DNA of 64,000 bases from Nitrospirae bacterium YQR-1 (GCA_039908095.1 JAMOBJ010000007.1:1-64000), one strand, 5' to 3'. Counted from the first letter of the stretch, positions 8,865-18,069 are shown. Notes: generated by a model not told the origin, from the letters alone. Program-made: numbers and translations.

Positions 8865-9128
8865 TTAGTGCATTATACCTGCGATTTTTTTAGCCTCAGT
8901 AAGGCGCTGCAGCATATCTTCTTTGAGTTTTTTCATTTTTTCAAAATTTGTCCACGCTGTAAGCATAAGCCAGTTGACAGAGTGCTCCACGGCGTCTTCT
9001 GTTACAGAGCGGCCAGCAAGGCGGTTTAATAAATCCAACGTGGAGGTTCCTTTTGTAAGGCTGGTATCTGACCTGCTTATGCCGCTGTCTTCACTGATTT
9101 GGTTTAAACCATCGCTTTTCTTATCCAT
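8865..9128 (-). CDS. Conserved-looking small protein, function unknown
   Basis: An 87-residue protein that I do not recognise. The first 35 residues are polar and Ser/Thr/Asp-rich (probably disordered); residues about 40-87 are predicted helical with heptad-like spacing (WTNFEKMKKLKEDMLQRLTEAKKIA), suggesting a coiled coil or helical hairpin. A strong AAGGGGGG Shine-Dalgarno lies just upstream of the ATG, which supports translation. It is divergent from the ribbon-helix-helix gene at 9258 and lies upstream of the nonulosonate operon, but no functional link can be shown. Confidence 0.6.
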   Translation of the reverse strand: MDKKSDGLNQISEDSGISRSDTSLTKGTSTLDLLNRLAGRSVTEDAVEHSVNWLMLTAWTNFEKMKKLKEDMLQRLTEAKKIAGIMH

Positions 9129-9222
9129 TTATGCTGCCCCCCTTCAAAATGATTACTTGCTTACATTTATATTACGTTCTTACAATATTTAAAGTCAACA
9201 CCTTTTAATATTGAATTAATTG

Positions 9223-9251
9223 TTGAAATCTTACACCATCTGTGCTATAAT
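9223..9251 (+). promoter_or_regulatory. Sigma-70-type promoter for a leaderless gene
   Basis: TTGAAA (9223-9228), a 17-base spacer and TATAAT (9246-9251). The expected start of transcription, 7 bases after the -10 box, coincides with the GTG start codon at 9258. Confidence 0.7.
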
Positions 9252-9257
9252 GCAGCT

Positions 9258-9440
9258 GTGGCAAGACTAAAGGAGCCTGTTGTGAGGGAGATGCTTTCTA
9301 CAAGAGTACGTCCCGAGCTTATCAAAAAAATGAAGTTCATCTGTGTTGAGGAAAACAAACGTATGAATGAGCTGTTTGAAGAGGCTATAGAGTTGCTGCT
9401 TAACGAATATAAAATGAAAAAAGGCAGACTCTTTGATTAA
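9258..9440 (+). CDS. Ribbon-helix-helix DNA-binding protein
   Basis: A 60-residue protein with the MetJ/Arc/CopG pattern: a short strand MLSTRVRPELIKKMKFICVEENKRMNELFEEAIELLL, where the strand pairs across a dimer and two helices follow. Such proteins are repressors or partition/antitoxin partners. The gene begins with GTG and has no Shine-Dalgarno; a near-consensus promoter sits 6 bases upstream, so the mRNA is predicted leaderless. No toxin follows it (next gene is an amidohydrolase), so an antitoxin role is not supported. It may regulate the divergent 87-residue gene. Confidence 0.78.
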   Translation: MARLKEPVVREMLSTRVRPELIKKMKFICVEENKRMNELFEEAIELLLNEYKMKKGRLFD

Positions 9441-9550
9441 TTTCGCAAGTGGTTACTCTGAGTTGTCAAGAATGTCTCTGCTGTCAGCTCATCTCATTTA
9501 TAAGCAGGATGTGTTTTTTAACAGTGAACATATAACGTTGGGGAGTGCTG

Positions 9551-10612
9551 TTGAAAATTGACATGCACTGCCACGCCTGGGGTTGTGGTAAAGACATAGC
9601 CAATGCCGATAATGAGGCATTCTATCTTATCGGAAACAATTCTCATTGGTTTGTAAATTCTGTTTTTTCATATATACAACGGAATGTATCATCGTTTCTT
9701 CCCAACAACAAAAAGGATTGTTTTACCACAGATGATTTCTTTGAATTTTTTTATTGGGCGCTTTCAACTTCCAAAGAGATTGACGCAGTGGTTGTGCTTG
9801 CCCTGGATGCACCTTTCAGTGCCAACAACGGGGCCCTTATGAGTAACATTTGTGAGTTTTGGGTACCCAACAAGTTTACCATAAACCGGATAAAAACAAT
9901 GAACTACAACCTGCGCATAAACAGAATAAACAAGAGCGTTTATTATGGCGCCTCGGTTAATCCTAACAGAAGAGACTGGATTGAAGAGTTTGACTATGCC
10001 CTTGAGACTGGAAGCCCTGTACTCTTTAAGCTTGTACCATCGGCTCAGCACATAGATTTAACAGATAAGCGCTATGTGAAGTTCTACAAAAAACTTTCAG
10101 ACAACAACATGCCTCTTTTGTGCCACACCGGGCCTGAGTATGCCCTTACCGAGGGGATTAAACACATGGAAAGGGATGAGTTTGAAAAGCTTCGGCTGCC
10201 TCTGGAGTGTGGCGTCACTGTGATAGCCGCCCACTGTGCCGCACCCGTGTTTCCCACTGATGTTAACCGTGTGGGAGAGTTTTGCCGTTTTATGGAGTGG
10301 GCCGACAGAGAGGGATTAAAACTCTATGCCGATACTTCTAATCTTTCTCTTTCAACACGGATGCACGTAATCTCGGAAATACTTACGGGAATACCCTCAA
10401 ACAGGATGCTTCACGGCTCTGATTTCCCGATTCCTGTGGAGTCCACCCCCATCATGCCAAGCCCGTTTAACAACATTACTCTTACAGATTACCTTCAGAT
10501 ACTTGCCACCTCAAATCCCCTTGACAGAGATGTCGTTATTAAACGTGCACACGGTTTTTCCGATGCCACACTTTCCACAGCCTTAAAAGTCTTAAACCTG
10601 CCTGATAAGTAA
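9551..10612 (+). CDS. Amidohydrolase-2 family metal-dependent hydrolase
   Basis: A roughly 353-residue TIM-barrel amidohydrolase. The metal motif HCH is in IDMHCHAWG at the N-terminus; later ligands are seen in LLCHTGPEYA, IAAHCAAP and the C-terminal Asp of LHGSDFPIP. This pattern matches the amidohydrolase_2 (ACMSD-like) superfamily, which hydrolyses or decarboxylates small molecules; the substrate is unknown. I place the start at TTG 9551 because GGGGAG ends five bases before it; GTG 9545 in the same frame is an alternative. It stands alone between the RHH gene and dgt. Confidence 0.78.
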   Translation: MKIDMHCHAWGCGKDIANADNEAFYLIGNNSHWFVNSVFSYIQRNVSSFLPNNKKDCFTTDDFFEFFYWALSTSKEIDAVVVLALDAPFSANNGALMSNICEFWVPNKFTINRIKTMNYNLRINRINKSVYYGASVNPNRRDWIEEFDYALETGSPVLFKLVPSAQHIDLTDKRYVKFYKKLSDNNMPLLCHTGPEYALTEGIKHMERDEFEKLRLPLECGVTVIAAHCAAPVFPTDVNRVGEFCRFMEWADREGLKLYADTSNLSLSTRMHVISEILTGIPSNRMLHGSDFPIPVESTPIMPSPFNNITLTDYLQILATSNPLDRDVVIKRAHGFSDATLSTALKVLNLPDK

Positions 10613-10789
10613 CAGGATTTATTTAACATTGCCGGCAGTTGGACACTGGCCCGCTTTGGAGGTAAAAGTCTCCAGTTTAAGAGCCTTTTTTTACTTAACC
10701 TCTCCGGGTGGTATAAACGATAACAGATAGAAACTATGCGGCTGATTTGTGGTATGATATGGTGTTTTACATTTAAGGAGGCGTAAGAC

Positions 10790-11827
10790 TTGACAATAAG
10801 AGAACAGACTGAGCAAATCGAGCGCACGGTGCTGAGCCCACGTGCTTGTTTAAGCATAAACAGTAAGGGGCGCCGGAGAGCTGAACAGGAGGGAGACATC
10901 CGTACCTGTTTTCAAAGAGACCGTGACAGGATTATCCACGCCAAATCATTTCGCCGTCTTAAACACAAAACTCAGGTGTTTCTTGCCCCAAAGGGCGACC
11001 ACTACCGTACCAGACTCACACACGTGCTTGAGGTGTCTCAGATATCCCGAACCATTGCACGCGCCCTGCGCCTCAATGAGGACCTCACCGAGGCCATTGC
11101 CCTGGGACACGACCTCGGACACACCCCATTTGGACACGCCGGTGAGTCCGTCCTCAGGAAAATCCACCCCGGCGGCTTTGACCACTACGTGCAGAGCCTC
11201 AGAGTGGTTGACTTCATAGAAAAAGACGGCAGAGGACTAAACCTCACGCATGAGGTCAGAGACGGTATCATAAAACACTCTAAGGGTAAGGGAAGCATCC
11301 TGCCCGATAACTCAGCAAAAATGGCCGAAACCCTCGAGGGACAGGTTGTCAGAATATCCGACATCATTGCCTACGTTAACCACGACCTTGATGATGCGCT
11401 AAGGGCCGAGGTCATACAAAAAACTGATATCCCTTCTGAAATTTCCAACGCCATTGGCGACACTCATGCCAAAAGAATAAACACAATGGTGACCGACCTT
11501 GTGCAAAACACCATTGACAATAACCTCGACACACTAAAGATGAGCGAACCGGTCTTAGGGGCAGTGTATAAACTAAGGGAATTCCTGTATGAAAGAGTTT
11601 ACGAAAGCGACCGTTTGAAAAGTGAATTTATTAAGGCTAAACATATTTTGGAAAGTCTCTACGGTTATTATCTTGAAAACATACAATTAATACTGGAACA
11701 TATACCAACTGAGGCGGACGAACACGACCACACAATAGTGCGCGACTTCATAGCCTGCATGACAGACAGGTTTGCTCTTGCAAGGTATGAGAGGATTTTT
11801 ATACCGGAGAGGTGGACGGATATTTAA
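10790..11827 (+). CDS. dgt: Deoxyguanosinetriphosphate triphosphohydrolase-like HD hydrolase
   Basis: A 345-residue HD-domain dNTP triphosphohydrolase. Key residues: the N-terminal [22 protein letters not shown], His in [16 protein letters not shown], the HD pair in [17 protein letters not shown], and a further Asp in [15 protein letters not shown]. Length matches the shorter dGTPase type 2 subfamily, which hydrolyses dNTPs to deoxynucleoside and triphosphate, controlling pools or acting in defence-like roles. Translation starts at TTG 10790, set by a perfect AAGGAGG 8 bases upstream. It is followed by a PHP phosphoesterase with its own promoter. Confidence 0.88.
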   Translation: MTIREQTEQIERTVLSPRACLSINSKGRRRAEQEGDIRTCFQRDRDRIIHAKSFRRLKHKTQVFLAPKGDHYRTRLTHVLEVSQISRTIARALRLNEDLTEAIALGHDLGHTPFGHAGESVLRKIHPGGFDHYVQSLRVVDFIEKDGRGLNLTHEVRDGIIKHSKGKGSILPDNSAKMAETLEGQVVRISDIIAYVNHDLDDALRAEVIQKTDIPSEISNAIGDTHAKRINTMVTDLVQNTIDNNLDTLKMSEPVLGAVYKLREFLYERVYESDRLKSEFIKAKHILESLYGYYLENIQLILEHIPTEADEHDHTIVRDFIACMTDRFALARYERIFIPERWTDI

Positions 11828-11841
11828 ATTAATCAAAAAAC

Positions 11842-11872
11842 TTGCACAAAAATACCTGAAATCGAATATAAT
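11842..11872 (+). promoter_or_regulatory. Promoter for a leaderless PHP gene
   Basis: TTGCAC (11842-11847), 19-base spacer, TATAAT (11867-11872). The GTG start codon at 11879 lies exactly 6 bases after the -10 box and has no Shine-Dalgarno. Confidence 0.6.
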
Positions 11873-11878
11873 AGTTTT

Positions 11879-12529
11879 GTGATAGACCTGCACACCCATA
11901 GCATATTCAGTGACGGTGAGCTGATACCCTCTGAGCTTGTTGCAAGGGCGGCAGACTGCGGTTATAAGGCTATAGCAATTACCGATCATGTGGATACATC
12001 AAATCTGGGCTCGGTAGTGCCAAATATTGTAAGGATTGCCGGTGATTTAAACCGCTATTGGTCAATAAGGGTAATCCCTGGGGTTGAGATAACACATGTG
12101 CCTGCGCAGATGATAGCGGATATTGCTAAAGAGGCCCGCTCTCTGGGGGCTAAAGTGGTTTTGGTTCACGGTGAAACAATCGTGGAGCCCATTGCAAAAG
12201 GCACCAACCGGGCAGCTATAGAGGCGGGGGTTGACGTTTTGGCACACCCCGGGCTTATCACTGAAGAGGACGTTGAGCTTGCAAAACACCGTGGCGTGGC
12301 TTTAGAGATATCAGCACGAAAGGGGCACTGTCTGTCAAATGGTTATGTGGCAAAGATGGCATTAAAACACTCTGCCCTGCTGGTAATCAACAGTGATTCC
12401 CACGGGCCGCAGGATTTAATAAACCGCACTATGGCTGAGGCTATTTTGCTTTCAGCCGGAATCGGCAGAGACGACATTGCCGCTGTGTTTAAAAATTCGG
12501 AAGATATAGTGTCTAAACTTAAAATATAA
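11879..12529 (+). CDS. PHP-domain phosphoesterase
   Basis: A 216-residue polymerase-and-histidinol-phosphatase domain protein. Metal motifs: DLHTHSIFSDGE at the start, ITDHVD near residue 39, an Glu in PGVEITHV, VLVHGET, LAHPG near residue 122 and the C-terminal NSDSHGP. It is therefore a di- or trinuclear metal phosphoesterase of the YcdX/histidinol-phosphatase type. No histidine genes are nearby, so a specific role in His synthesis is not supported. It starts with GTG and is predicted to be leaderless. The following TPR gene begins 18 bases downstream and is probably co-transcribed. Confidence 0.82.
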   Translation: MIDLHTHSIFSDGELIPSELVARAADCGYKAIAITDHVDTSNLGSVVPNIVRIAGDLNRYWSIRVIPGVEITHVPAQMIADIAKEARSLGAKVVLVHGETIVEPIAKGTNRAAIEAGVDVLAHPGLITEEDVELAKHRGVALEISARKGHCLSNGYVAKMALKHSALLVINSDSHGPQDLINRTMAEAILLSAGIGRDDIAAVFKNSEDIVSKLKI

Positions 12530-12547
12530 AACCAATCGGAGTACTAA

Positions 12548-13450
12548 ATGCCAAAGCAAATTAAGAAAAAAACAGTGAAACATACAAAGCAGGGCGAGGA
12601 GTTGAAGGGAACGCTTCATGAGATAAGTTCTTTTTACGAAAGACAAAAAAAAGAAATACACATTGCAGCCGGAATATTGGCTTTTTTATTGCTTGCTACG
12701 GTAGCTGTTATAGGTTATATGAAATACACGGCAGCAGAGGCGGAAAACCTGAAAATGACGGGCTTTGCCAATTACTATTCCCCGCCCGGCGCCGACAGGC
12801 CGGAGCGTCTTAAAACCGCATTGGATGCCTTTGTGCGCTCCAACTCTTTAAAACCCTCACCCCTTACTATGCTCTACATAGCCTCGTGTAACTATGAGCT
12901 GGGAAAACAGGATGAGGCTGTCAAACTGCTGGTTGATTTAAACCTTAAGTATGCACAAAACAATGAAATTCTGCCCCTTTCGTATCTTAAGCTATTCAAT
13001 ATATACAGAGAGAGAAAGGACTTTGAAAAAGCTTTGGAGACTGTAAAAGCGCTCTATGCCTTGCGCACCTCCATCTACAAGGATGTGGCCTTAAACGAAT
13101 GGGCTATGCTTCTTACTGAAATGGGTAAGGCGCAGGAGGGTAAAGATAAATATGAAGAACTCAAAAAGAATTACCCAAACTCACCCTATGTTATGAAAGA
13201 TACAGATAACCCAATGCTCTCTGGTACTGAGGAAAGTCCGCTTACGCTTGATGACATTAAAGCACCGGAGCCCGCACCTGAGACCAGAAGCGATAATAAG
13301 ACAGTGGAAAAACCCCAAAGTGATAATAAAACAGTAGTAAAATCTCAAAGCGATAACGTAACAGTAAAGCCTAAGCCTAAACCTAAGACGGATGATAAAA
13401 AAGTGAAATCAAAACAAAACCATCATGATAAAAAGAAGACAAAAGAATGA
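12548..13450 (+). CDS. Membrane-anchored TPR protein (YfgM/BamD-like layout)
   Basis: A 300-residue protein with a basic cytoplasmic N-terminus, one transmembrane segment at about residues 38-58 (IAAGILAFLLLATVAVIGYM) and three or so tetratricopeptide-like helix pairs at 85-220 (CNYELGKQDEAVKLL, NIYRERKDFEKALETV, MGKAQEGKDKYEELKKNYPNSPYV). The C-terminal 60 residues are low complexity: three near-repeats of SDN(K/V)TV spaced by Pro/Gln/Lys, then a Lys-rich tail. It is probably a periplasm-facing scaffold or chaperone accessory such as YfgM. Shine-Dalgarno CGGAG precedes the ATG. Confidence 0.72.
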   Translation: MPKQIKKKTVKHTKQGEELKGTLHEISSFYERQKKEIHIAAGILAFLLLATVAVIGYMKYTAAEAENLKMTGFANYYSPPGADRPERLKTALDAFVRSNSLKPSPLTMLYIASCNYELGKQDEAVKLLVDLNLKYAQNNEILPLSYLKLFNIYRERKDFEKALETVKALYALRTSIYKDVALNEWAMLLTEMGKAQEGKDKYEELKKNYPNSPYVMKDTDNPMLSGTEESPLTLDDIKAPEPAPETRSDNKTVEKPQSDNKTVVKSQSDNVTVKPKPKPKTDDKKVKSKQNHHDKKKTKE

Positions 13451-13461
13451 CATCCCTGGGC

Positions 13462-13479
13462 AATGAATGCAACTTGGTA
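13462..13479. repeat. Family A repeat, right-end remnant
   Basis: AATGAATGCAACTTGGTA, the conserved right terminus of the family A element, just after the TPR gene. Confidence 0.6.
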
Positions 13480-13570
13480 TCAATGTGTTATAGTGCCGCC
13501 AAAGAGCTTCCCCCTCTAATAAACCTCTCTCAGGGGAGATTTATAGCCCTTTCTCATAGGGGGCCGTGGG

Positions 13571-14299
13571 CTATACCAGTACGTCTATTTCAGCAAGGTC
13601 AATATCTATTCCAGCCATAAGGACAACTTTTGCTTCTTCCAGCTCTCTGTCGTTGTCAAGCAGCTTTTCATGGACTATAAACAAGTATTCCTGAAGTGTC
13701 TCGCTTATTTCCCTGCCATAGACCATCCCGTGGCTTTCCGTCTTCATGCCGGTAATTCCATATGAATCAGTTGAAATTACACTTCTGAAAAATATCGGCT
13801 TTGTATATCTTTCATCCCCTCCCCAAAGTCTGTAGTATAATGTCTCTTTGCCGTCCTCTTCCTGAATCTTAAAATCCTTATAACCGATACAGCCGGTTCC
13901 CTCATTCAGCCAGAAATCCCACTGCTCATCACTCTGTGGATATACCTCTTCAATGATTTGATAGAGAACTATTCCTTCAATCTCATCATTTGCCACGGGT
14001 ATCTGTAAAACAGATTGATTTCTACTCTCATTTTCCTCGATATAAAACCGATAGACTTTTAGGCTGCCAATCATGAACTTTTCCCCTGCCACCACAGTGT
14101 GAATTCCACCCCCCGGAGACTGCACTTTCAAAACATCGGCATTTGTTATAAATTTTGTTTCATCCAATCGAATCATACTGTTTATTTTTATTCCCAGAGG
14201 AAGGTTTATATCAATCCGCTCAGGTTTTTTTCTAAAAACCCCTGTCAGTTTGACTTTACTTTTTTCATGTATATGTCTGAATATTCCGGCACCACTCAT
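13571..14299 (-). CDS. DUF2491-family protein (YjfK-like)
   Basis: A 242-residue soluble protein with no signal peptide. The ordered segments INLPLGIKINSMIRLDE, GEKFMIGSLKVYRFYIEE, QWDFWLNEGTGCIGYKDF and YYRLWGG are reminiscent of DUF2491 proteins such as E. coli YjfK, which are often encoded near membrane-stress or PspA-like genes. No such genes are adjacent here. Start is supported by GGAGG about 11 bases upstream. Molecular function is unknown. Its 3' neighbour across the gap is convergent with the TPR gene. Confidence 0.6.
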   Translation of the reverse strand: MSGAGIFRHIHEKSKVKLTGVFRKKPERIDINLPLGIKINSMIRLDETKFITNADVLKVQSPGGGIHTVVAGEKFMIGSLKVYRFYIEENESRNQSVLQIPVANDEIEGIVLYQIIEEVYPQSDEQWDFWLNEGTGCIGYKDFKIQEEDGKETLYYRLWGGDERYTKPIFFRSVISTDSYGITGMKTESHGMVYGREISETLQEYLFIVHEKLLDNDRELEEAKVVLMAGIDIDLAEIDVLV

Positions 14300-14323
14300 C
14301 TGTAATCCGTCCTCCGGGGAGGT

Positions 14324-14800
14324 TTATTCCACATTGTTAATCTGATATTTTACATCAAGCTTAACGTCTTTTCTGAGTGAATGATAAATTCCACAGTACT
14401 TGTCCAGGGAAAGGTTAATAGCTCTTTGAACTTTCTTTTCCGTAATGTTTTTAGCAGTAATGTTTAGCATAATGTCAAATCCTGAAAAATACTGGGGAGG
14501 GGTCTCAGGCTTTACACCTGTGATGTCAACCTTAAATGCCGTAATTTCAACCTTCATTTTCTGTAAAAACATCACACAGTCGGTAGCAATACAAGCTCCT
14601 AAGCTCATCATAAAGGGTTCAGAGGGCTGACAACCCCACTGAACGTTAGCGTCATACTCTATTTCATACCCACGCTGAGTGCGTCCAACAAAGATGAAAT
14701 CCCTGTCCCAGTTAAGCGTAGCCTTAAACACCGTTGAAACCTTAGATTTATATCCCTCTACCTCCCTCTCCAGCCCTTGTATCTCCTGCTCCTCAGACAT
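14324..14800 (-). CDS. OsmC-family peroxiredoxin-like protein
   Basis: A 158-residue OsmC/Ohr superfamily protein. The two reactive Cys are in LGACIATDCVMFLQKM and DKYCGIYHSL, and QWGCQPSEPFMMSLGAC matches the conserved helix region. The family reduces organic hydroperoxides or persulfides. The start at 14800 (MSEEQE) is chosen because GGAGGGAGG lies about 8 bases upstream; an in-frame Met 7 codons earlier lies on the Shine-Dalgarno itself. It is 25 bases upstream of the DUF2491 gene and may be its operon leader. Confidence 0.85.
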   Translation of the reverse strand: MSEEQEIQGLEREVEGYKSKVSTVFKATLNWDRDFIFVGRTQRGYEIEYDANVQWGCQPSEPFMMSLGACIATDCVMFLQKMKVEITAFKVDITGVKPETPPQYFSGFDIMLNITAKNITEKKVQRAINLSLDKYCGIYHSLRKDVKLDVKYQINNVE

Positions 14801-14895
14801 CTCTATGCCTCCCTCCTGCACTCTTATGTAGTAATGTGGTAAAACTTGTATAATCTACACTAATTGCCTTTTGCAGGTCAATATTAATGTTTTTA

Positions 14896-14965
14896 TACCA
14901 AGCTGCATTCATTCTATTAACTTTGTTGGCTTTGTCGAGAGCTCCGGGGTGTCTCCCCTAAGGGT
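14896..14965. repeat. Family A repeat, left-half copy
   Basis: Begins TACCAAGCTGCATTC after TA and continues through AACTTTGTTGGCTTTGTCGA and GCTCCGGGGTGTCTCC, text shared with the complete copies at 58.4 and 63.3 kb. The other end is not recognisable. Confidence 0.65.
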
Positions 14966-15045
14966 ATAGGATAGGTGGGGCGGGGAAACCAAACAAGGAG
15001 ATACTCTGGGCTATGAAGTTCATTTTTGTAATAGTCTCTGCATAT

Positions 15046-15297
15046 CTATAAATACTTCAGTAAAGTGGTTTCTATCAGTTCAATACTCTGCATCCTGATA
15101 CCGTCCTCTGCACTGAGTTCTATGTTAAACTCACTTTCCAGTGCAGCAATAATTTTTATATGGTTGAAGGAATCCCACTGCTCTATTGTCTCAGGAGACG
15201 AACTGCCGGTGATGGCCTCCTCGGGCAACTCAAGCACAGAGGAGAGTATTTTTCTGACAGTGTCTTTCATCGTATCAGTTAATTTATTCAATGCCAT
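15046..15297 (-). CDS. Acyl carrier protein
   Basis: An 83-residue acyl/peptidyl carrier protein: helix I (TDTMKDTVRKILSSVLEL), the phosphopantetheine site DSFNHIK with Ser at about residue 45, then helices (ALESEFNIEL, RMQSIELIETTLLKYL). I set the start at 15297 since GGAG lies 6-7 bases upstream; a Met 12 codons earlier is possible. It is divergent from the MBOAT/SGNH pair and about 3 kb from the sphingolipid-like operon. A DltC-like role with the MBOAT or an acyl-supplying role for ceramide synthesis are both possible; the primary fatty-acid AcpP is less likely because no fab genes are present. Confidence 0.82.
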   Translation of the reverse strand: MALNKLTDTMKDTVRKILSSVLELPEEAITGSSSPETIEQWDSFNHIKIIAALESEFNIELSAEDGIRMQSIELIETTLLKYL

Positions 15298-15597
15298 ATA
15301 AGACTCCGGCAGGGAGGGATATGTAATTGCCATGCCTTATAGAGAACTCCGGCACTTTTGTATGTATGTGTATGCACCCTTGCACTTTCACACTCCCACC
15401 GCTCTTTTTTAGCATTTTTAGTATGTCTATGGTAGAAAAATTTTTTGAATTATGTCAATGTAAATCTGTTTGCTGTAAATCATACATCCGGCAACTCCGC
15501 GCTATTGCGCTGTAAGTGTTTCAATGGTATAATATATGTTTGCAGTTACTGCTGCTATGCAGCCGCTGTGATATGTTTAAACGAATGTGGAGGATGT

Positions 15598-17073
15598 TTG
15601 CTTTTTAACTCAGTACAGTTTGCCATATTTTTTCCTATTGTAACGATTCTTTATTTTACACTTCCGTTTAAATACAGAAACCTGATGCTTCTGACGGCTA
15701 GTGTAATCTTTTACATGGCATTCATCCCTGCATATATCCTGATTCTTGCATTTTTGATAATGCTTGATTTTACTTGCGGAATTCTCATAGAAGACTCCCC
15801 TGTGCACAGGAAAAAATTCTACCTCATCTTAAGCATTATTTCAACCTGCTGTGTACTCTTTGTGTTTAAATATTTTAATTTTTTTATTAACAACATATCG
15901 TACGCAGCCAATCTCTTACATGTTGATTACTCATTTGCCACCTTAAACATAGTGTTACCGTTGGGACTTTCTTTTCATACATTTCAGTCGTTGAGTTATG
16001 TTATAGAGGTTTACAGGGGAAATCAAAAAACAGAAAGGAATATACTGACATATGCCCTTTACGTTATGTTTTATCCGCAACTGGTAGCCGGTCCGATAGA
16101 AAGGCCACAGAATCTTTTAAAGCAATTTTATGAGGAGTATAAACCGGACTATGAACGCATAACCAATGGCTTAAAACTAATGGCATATGGATTGTTTAAA
16201 AAAGTCGTAGTTGCCGACAGGCTTGCAGTTTTTGTTGACAGAGCATACGCATCACCGGAGCAAAATGCGGGTATTCCAATGATAATAGCAACGATTTTCT
16301 TTTCATTTCAGATTTTCTGTGATTTTTCCGGTTATACAGATATAGCACTGGGCTCAGCCGAGGTAATGGGGTTTAAACTCAGGCAAAATTTCAGGCAGCC
16401 GTACCTGTCACATTCGATATCTGAGTTTTGGAAAAGGTGGCACATTTCCCTGACAACATGGTTTAAGGATTACATCTACGATTACATCTACATCGCATTA
16501 GGAGGCCACAAATGCTCGAAAACCCTTTTTCATCTCAATGTACTCATTGTTTTTTTCATTAGCGGTCTTTGGCATGGCGCAAACTGGACTTTTGTACTTT
16601 GGGGCGTGTTAATCGGCATTTATTCTATCGTTGGCAATTTAACAAAGAACTTCAGGGGAAAAATTGTGAAAACCATTGGGCTGCATAAGCTCGGTATAGT
16701 TTATAAGGTATGGCAAATAATCATAGTGTTTATCCTTATGACATTTTCATTCATACTGTTTCGGGCAAAGAATCTCTCAGATGCTTTTTATATAATCAAA
16801 ACTCTTTTTATTAATATCGGAAATATTTCAAATTTGCACTACCTCAAAGCAGTGCTTGCAACACCACAGTTTAGCTTACTTGACCTGAGCATTTCTGTTG
16901 TTGCCGTTTTGTTTATTGAAACCGTACATGTGTTTCAAACACGCTATCGTATCAGAGACTGGCTTTCAAGCAGACCGTTTATTTTCAGATGGTCTGTTTA
17001 CTGGGCAGGGGCTTTAAGTATTATTTTTCTTGGTGTTTTTAGTAATAACCAGTTTATTTATTTTGCATTTTAA
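15598..17073 (+). CDS. MBOAT-family membrane O-acyltransferase (AlgI/DltB-like)
   Basis: A 491-residue polytopic membrane protein. The N-terminus LLFNSVQFAIFFPIV is the standard AlgI opening, followed by multiple hydrophobic segments. The family motifs are FYPQLVAGPIERPQ, DFSGYTDIALG, FRQPYLSHSISEFWKRWHISL and the catalytic His in FISGLWHGANWTF. Members O-acylate exported sugars or teichoic acid. I choose TTG 15598 because TGGAGG is directly upstream and the protein then begins exactly like AlgI; the frame is open further upstream. It is followed one base later by an SGNH-like gene, as in alginate or Dlt systems. Confidence 0.85.
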   Translation: MLFNSVQFAIFFPIVTILYFTLPFKYRNLMLLTASVIFYMAFIPAYILILAFLIMLDFTCGILIEDSPVHRKKFYLILSIISTCCVLFVFKYFNFFINNISYAANLLHVDYSFATLNIVLPLGLSFHTFQSLSYVIEVYRGNQKTERNILTYALYVMFYPQLVAGPIERPQNLLKQFYEEYKPDYERITNGLKLMAYGLFKKVVVADRLAVFVDRAYASPEQNAGIPMIIATIFFSFQIFCDFSGYTDIALGSAEVMGFKLRQNFRQPYLSHSISEFWKRWHISLTTWFKDYIYDYIYIALGGHKCSKTLFHLNVLIVFFISGLWHGANWTFVLWGVLIGIYSIVGNLTKNFRGKIVKTIGLHKLGIVYKVWQIIIVFILMTFSFILFRAKNLSDAFYIIKTLFINIGNISNLHYLKAVLATPQFSLLDLSISVVAVLFIETVHVFQTRYRIRDWLSSRPFIFRWSVYWAGALSIIFLGVFSNNQFIYFAF

Positions 17074-17074
17074 A

Positions 17075-18064
17075 ATGGGCATAAAGTTGAATGATTTAAA
17101 AATGCTATGGTATAAAATTATTTTTTTCACTGTATCCACGCTGATTCTGGTACTTATGATCAGTGTTGTAACTATTTTTTTAGTACCATTTAAATATGAG
17201 GATGATTATATTTATGCTTTTATAGATAAAATCAAAATACTGGAAAGAATCCCCTCTCCAAAGCTCATTGTTGTCGGTGGCTCTGATATAGCCCTTGGTG
17301 TCGATTGCGGTAAAATAGAGAAAATATTAAACATTCCGTCAGTTAATTTTGGTTTGTATGGTGGTGTCAGCATTAAGTTTATACTTAGATTCATTAAACC
17401 GTATTTAAAGGAAAATGATATTGTGTTGATAATGCCTGCATACCTGACCTTTTCAGATAATCTTTATGAAGGTGAGGGCGGCTTAGCATCTCTTCTGGTT
17501 GAAATCTATCCACAGGGCTTTAAATACCTCGATTTCAGGCAGTTTGTGTATCTGCTGAAGTATTTTCCGAAGGTAATTACGGAAAAAAACTATTTTTATT
17601 TAAAATATTTAATTTCAAGGCTGACAAACCAGCCATATGGAATTTTAGAGGGCAATTTTGTAAGGAGCGGTTTTAATCAAAACGGAGATTTTATCTGGCA
17701 TTTAAACAGACAGCCAAAGACATTTACTCCCTCAAAGTGGAACACTAAAAATACTTCTTTTGAACTGACAGACTTTTTAAACAGATACGCCGATGAGCTA
17801 AAAACAAAAGGAGTAAAAATTTATTTTAGCTTCCCTCCTGTCGATATAGAAGATTATAATTTAAACAAAGGATTTATAAACCTGGTTGAACTAAATATCA
17901 GGAAAAAATTAAATTTTGATATTTTGAATAAACCTGAGGATACTCATTTTGACATGCTTGAAATGTACGACTCCCCGTACCACCTCAATGCCAAAGGCAG
18001 AGAACGTTTTGCCGTCAAAATAATTAACGGACTGAAAACATATGCCGGTGATGGCCGGCGGTAG
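17075..18064 (+). CDS. Membrane-anchored SGNH/DltD-like protein, MBOAT partner
   Basis: A 329-residue protein with one N-terminal transmembrane segment (residues about 10-36). After it, LIVVGGSDIALGVDC resembles the SGNH block I with Ser nucleophile, and DSPYHLNAKGRERF near the C-terminus carries the DxxH of block V. It begins 1 base after the MBOAT stop (TAAAATG), so it is translationally linked. Such pairs transfer an acyl group across the membrane onto a glycan. The target is unknown. The DNA of both genes is AT-richer than the flanks, with many Phe/Ile/Lys codons, which hints at horizontal origin. Confidence 0.72.
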   Translation: MGIKLNDLKMLWYKIIFFTVSTLILVLMISVVTIFLVPFKYEDDYIYAFIDKIKILERIPSPKLIVVGGSDIALGVDCGKIEKILNIPSVNFGLYGGVSIKFILRFIKPYLKENDIVLIMPAYLTFSDNLYEGEGGLASLLVEIYPQGFKYLDFRQFVYLLKYFPKVITEKNYFYLKYLISRLTNQPYGILEGNFVRSGFNQNGDFIWHLNRQPKTFTPSKWNTKNTSFELTDFLNRYADELKTKGVKIYFSFPPVDIEDYNLNKGFINLVELNIRKKLNFDILNKPEDTHFDMLEMYDSPYHLNAKGRERFAVKIINGLKTYAGDGRR

Positions 18065-18069
18065 ATGTT

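Noticed and set aside
10495..10899. A 134-codon minus-strand frame spanning the gap before dgt
   Set aside because: Antisense to the amidohydrolase end and the dgt start, with no ribosome site or recognisable motif.
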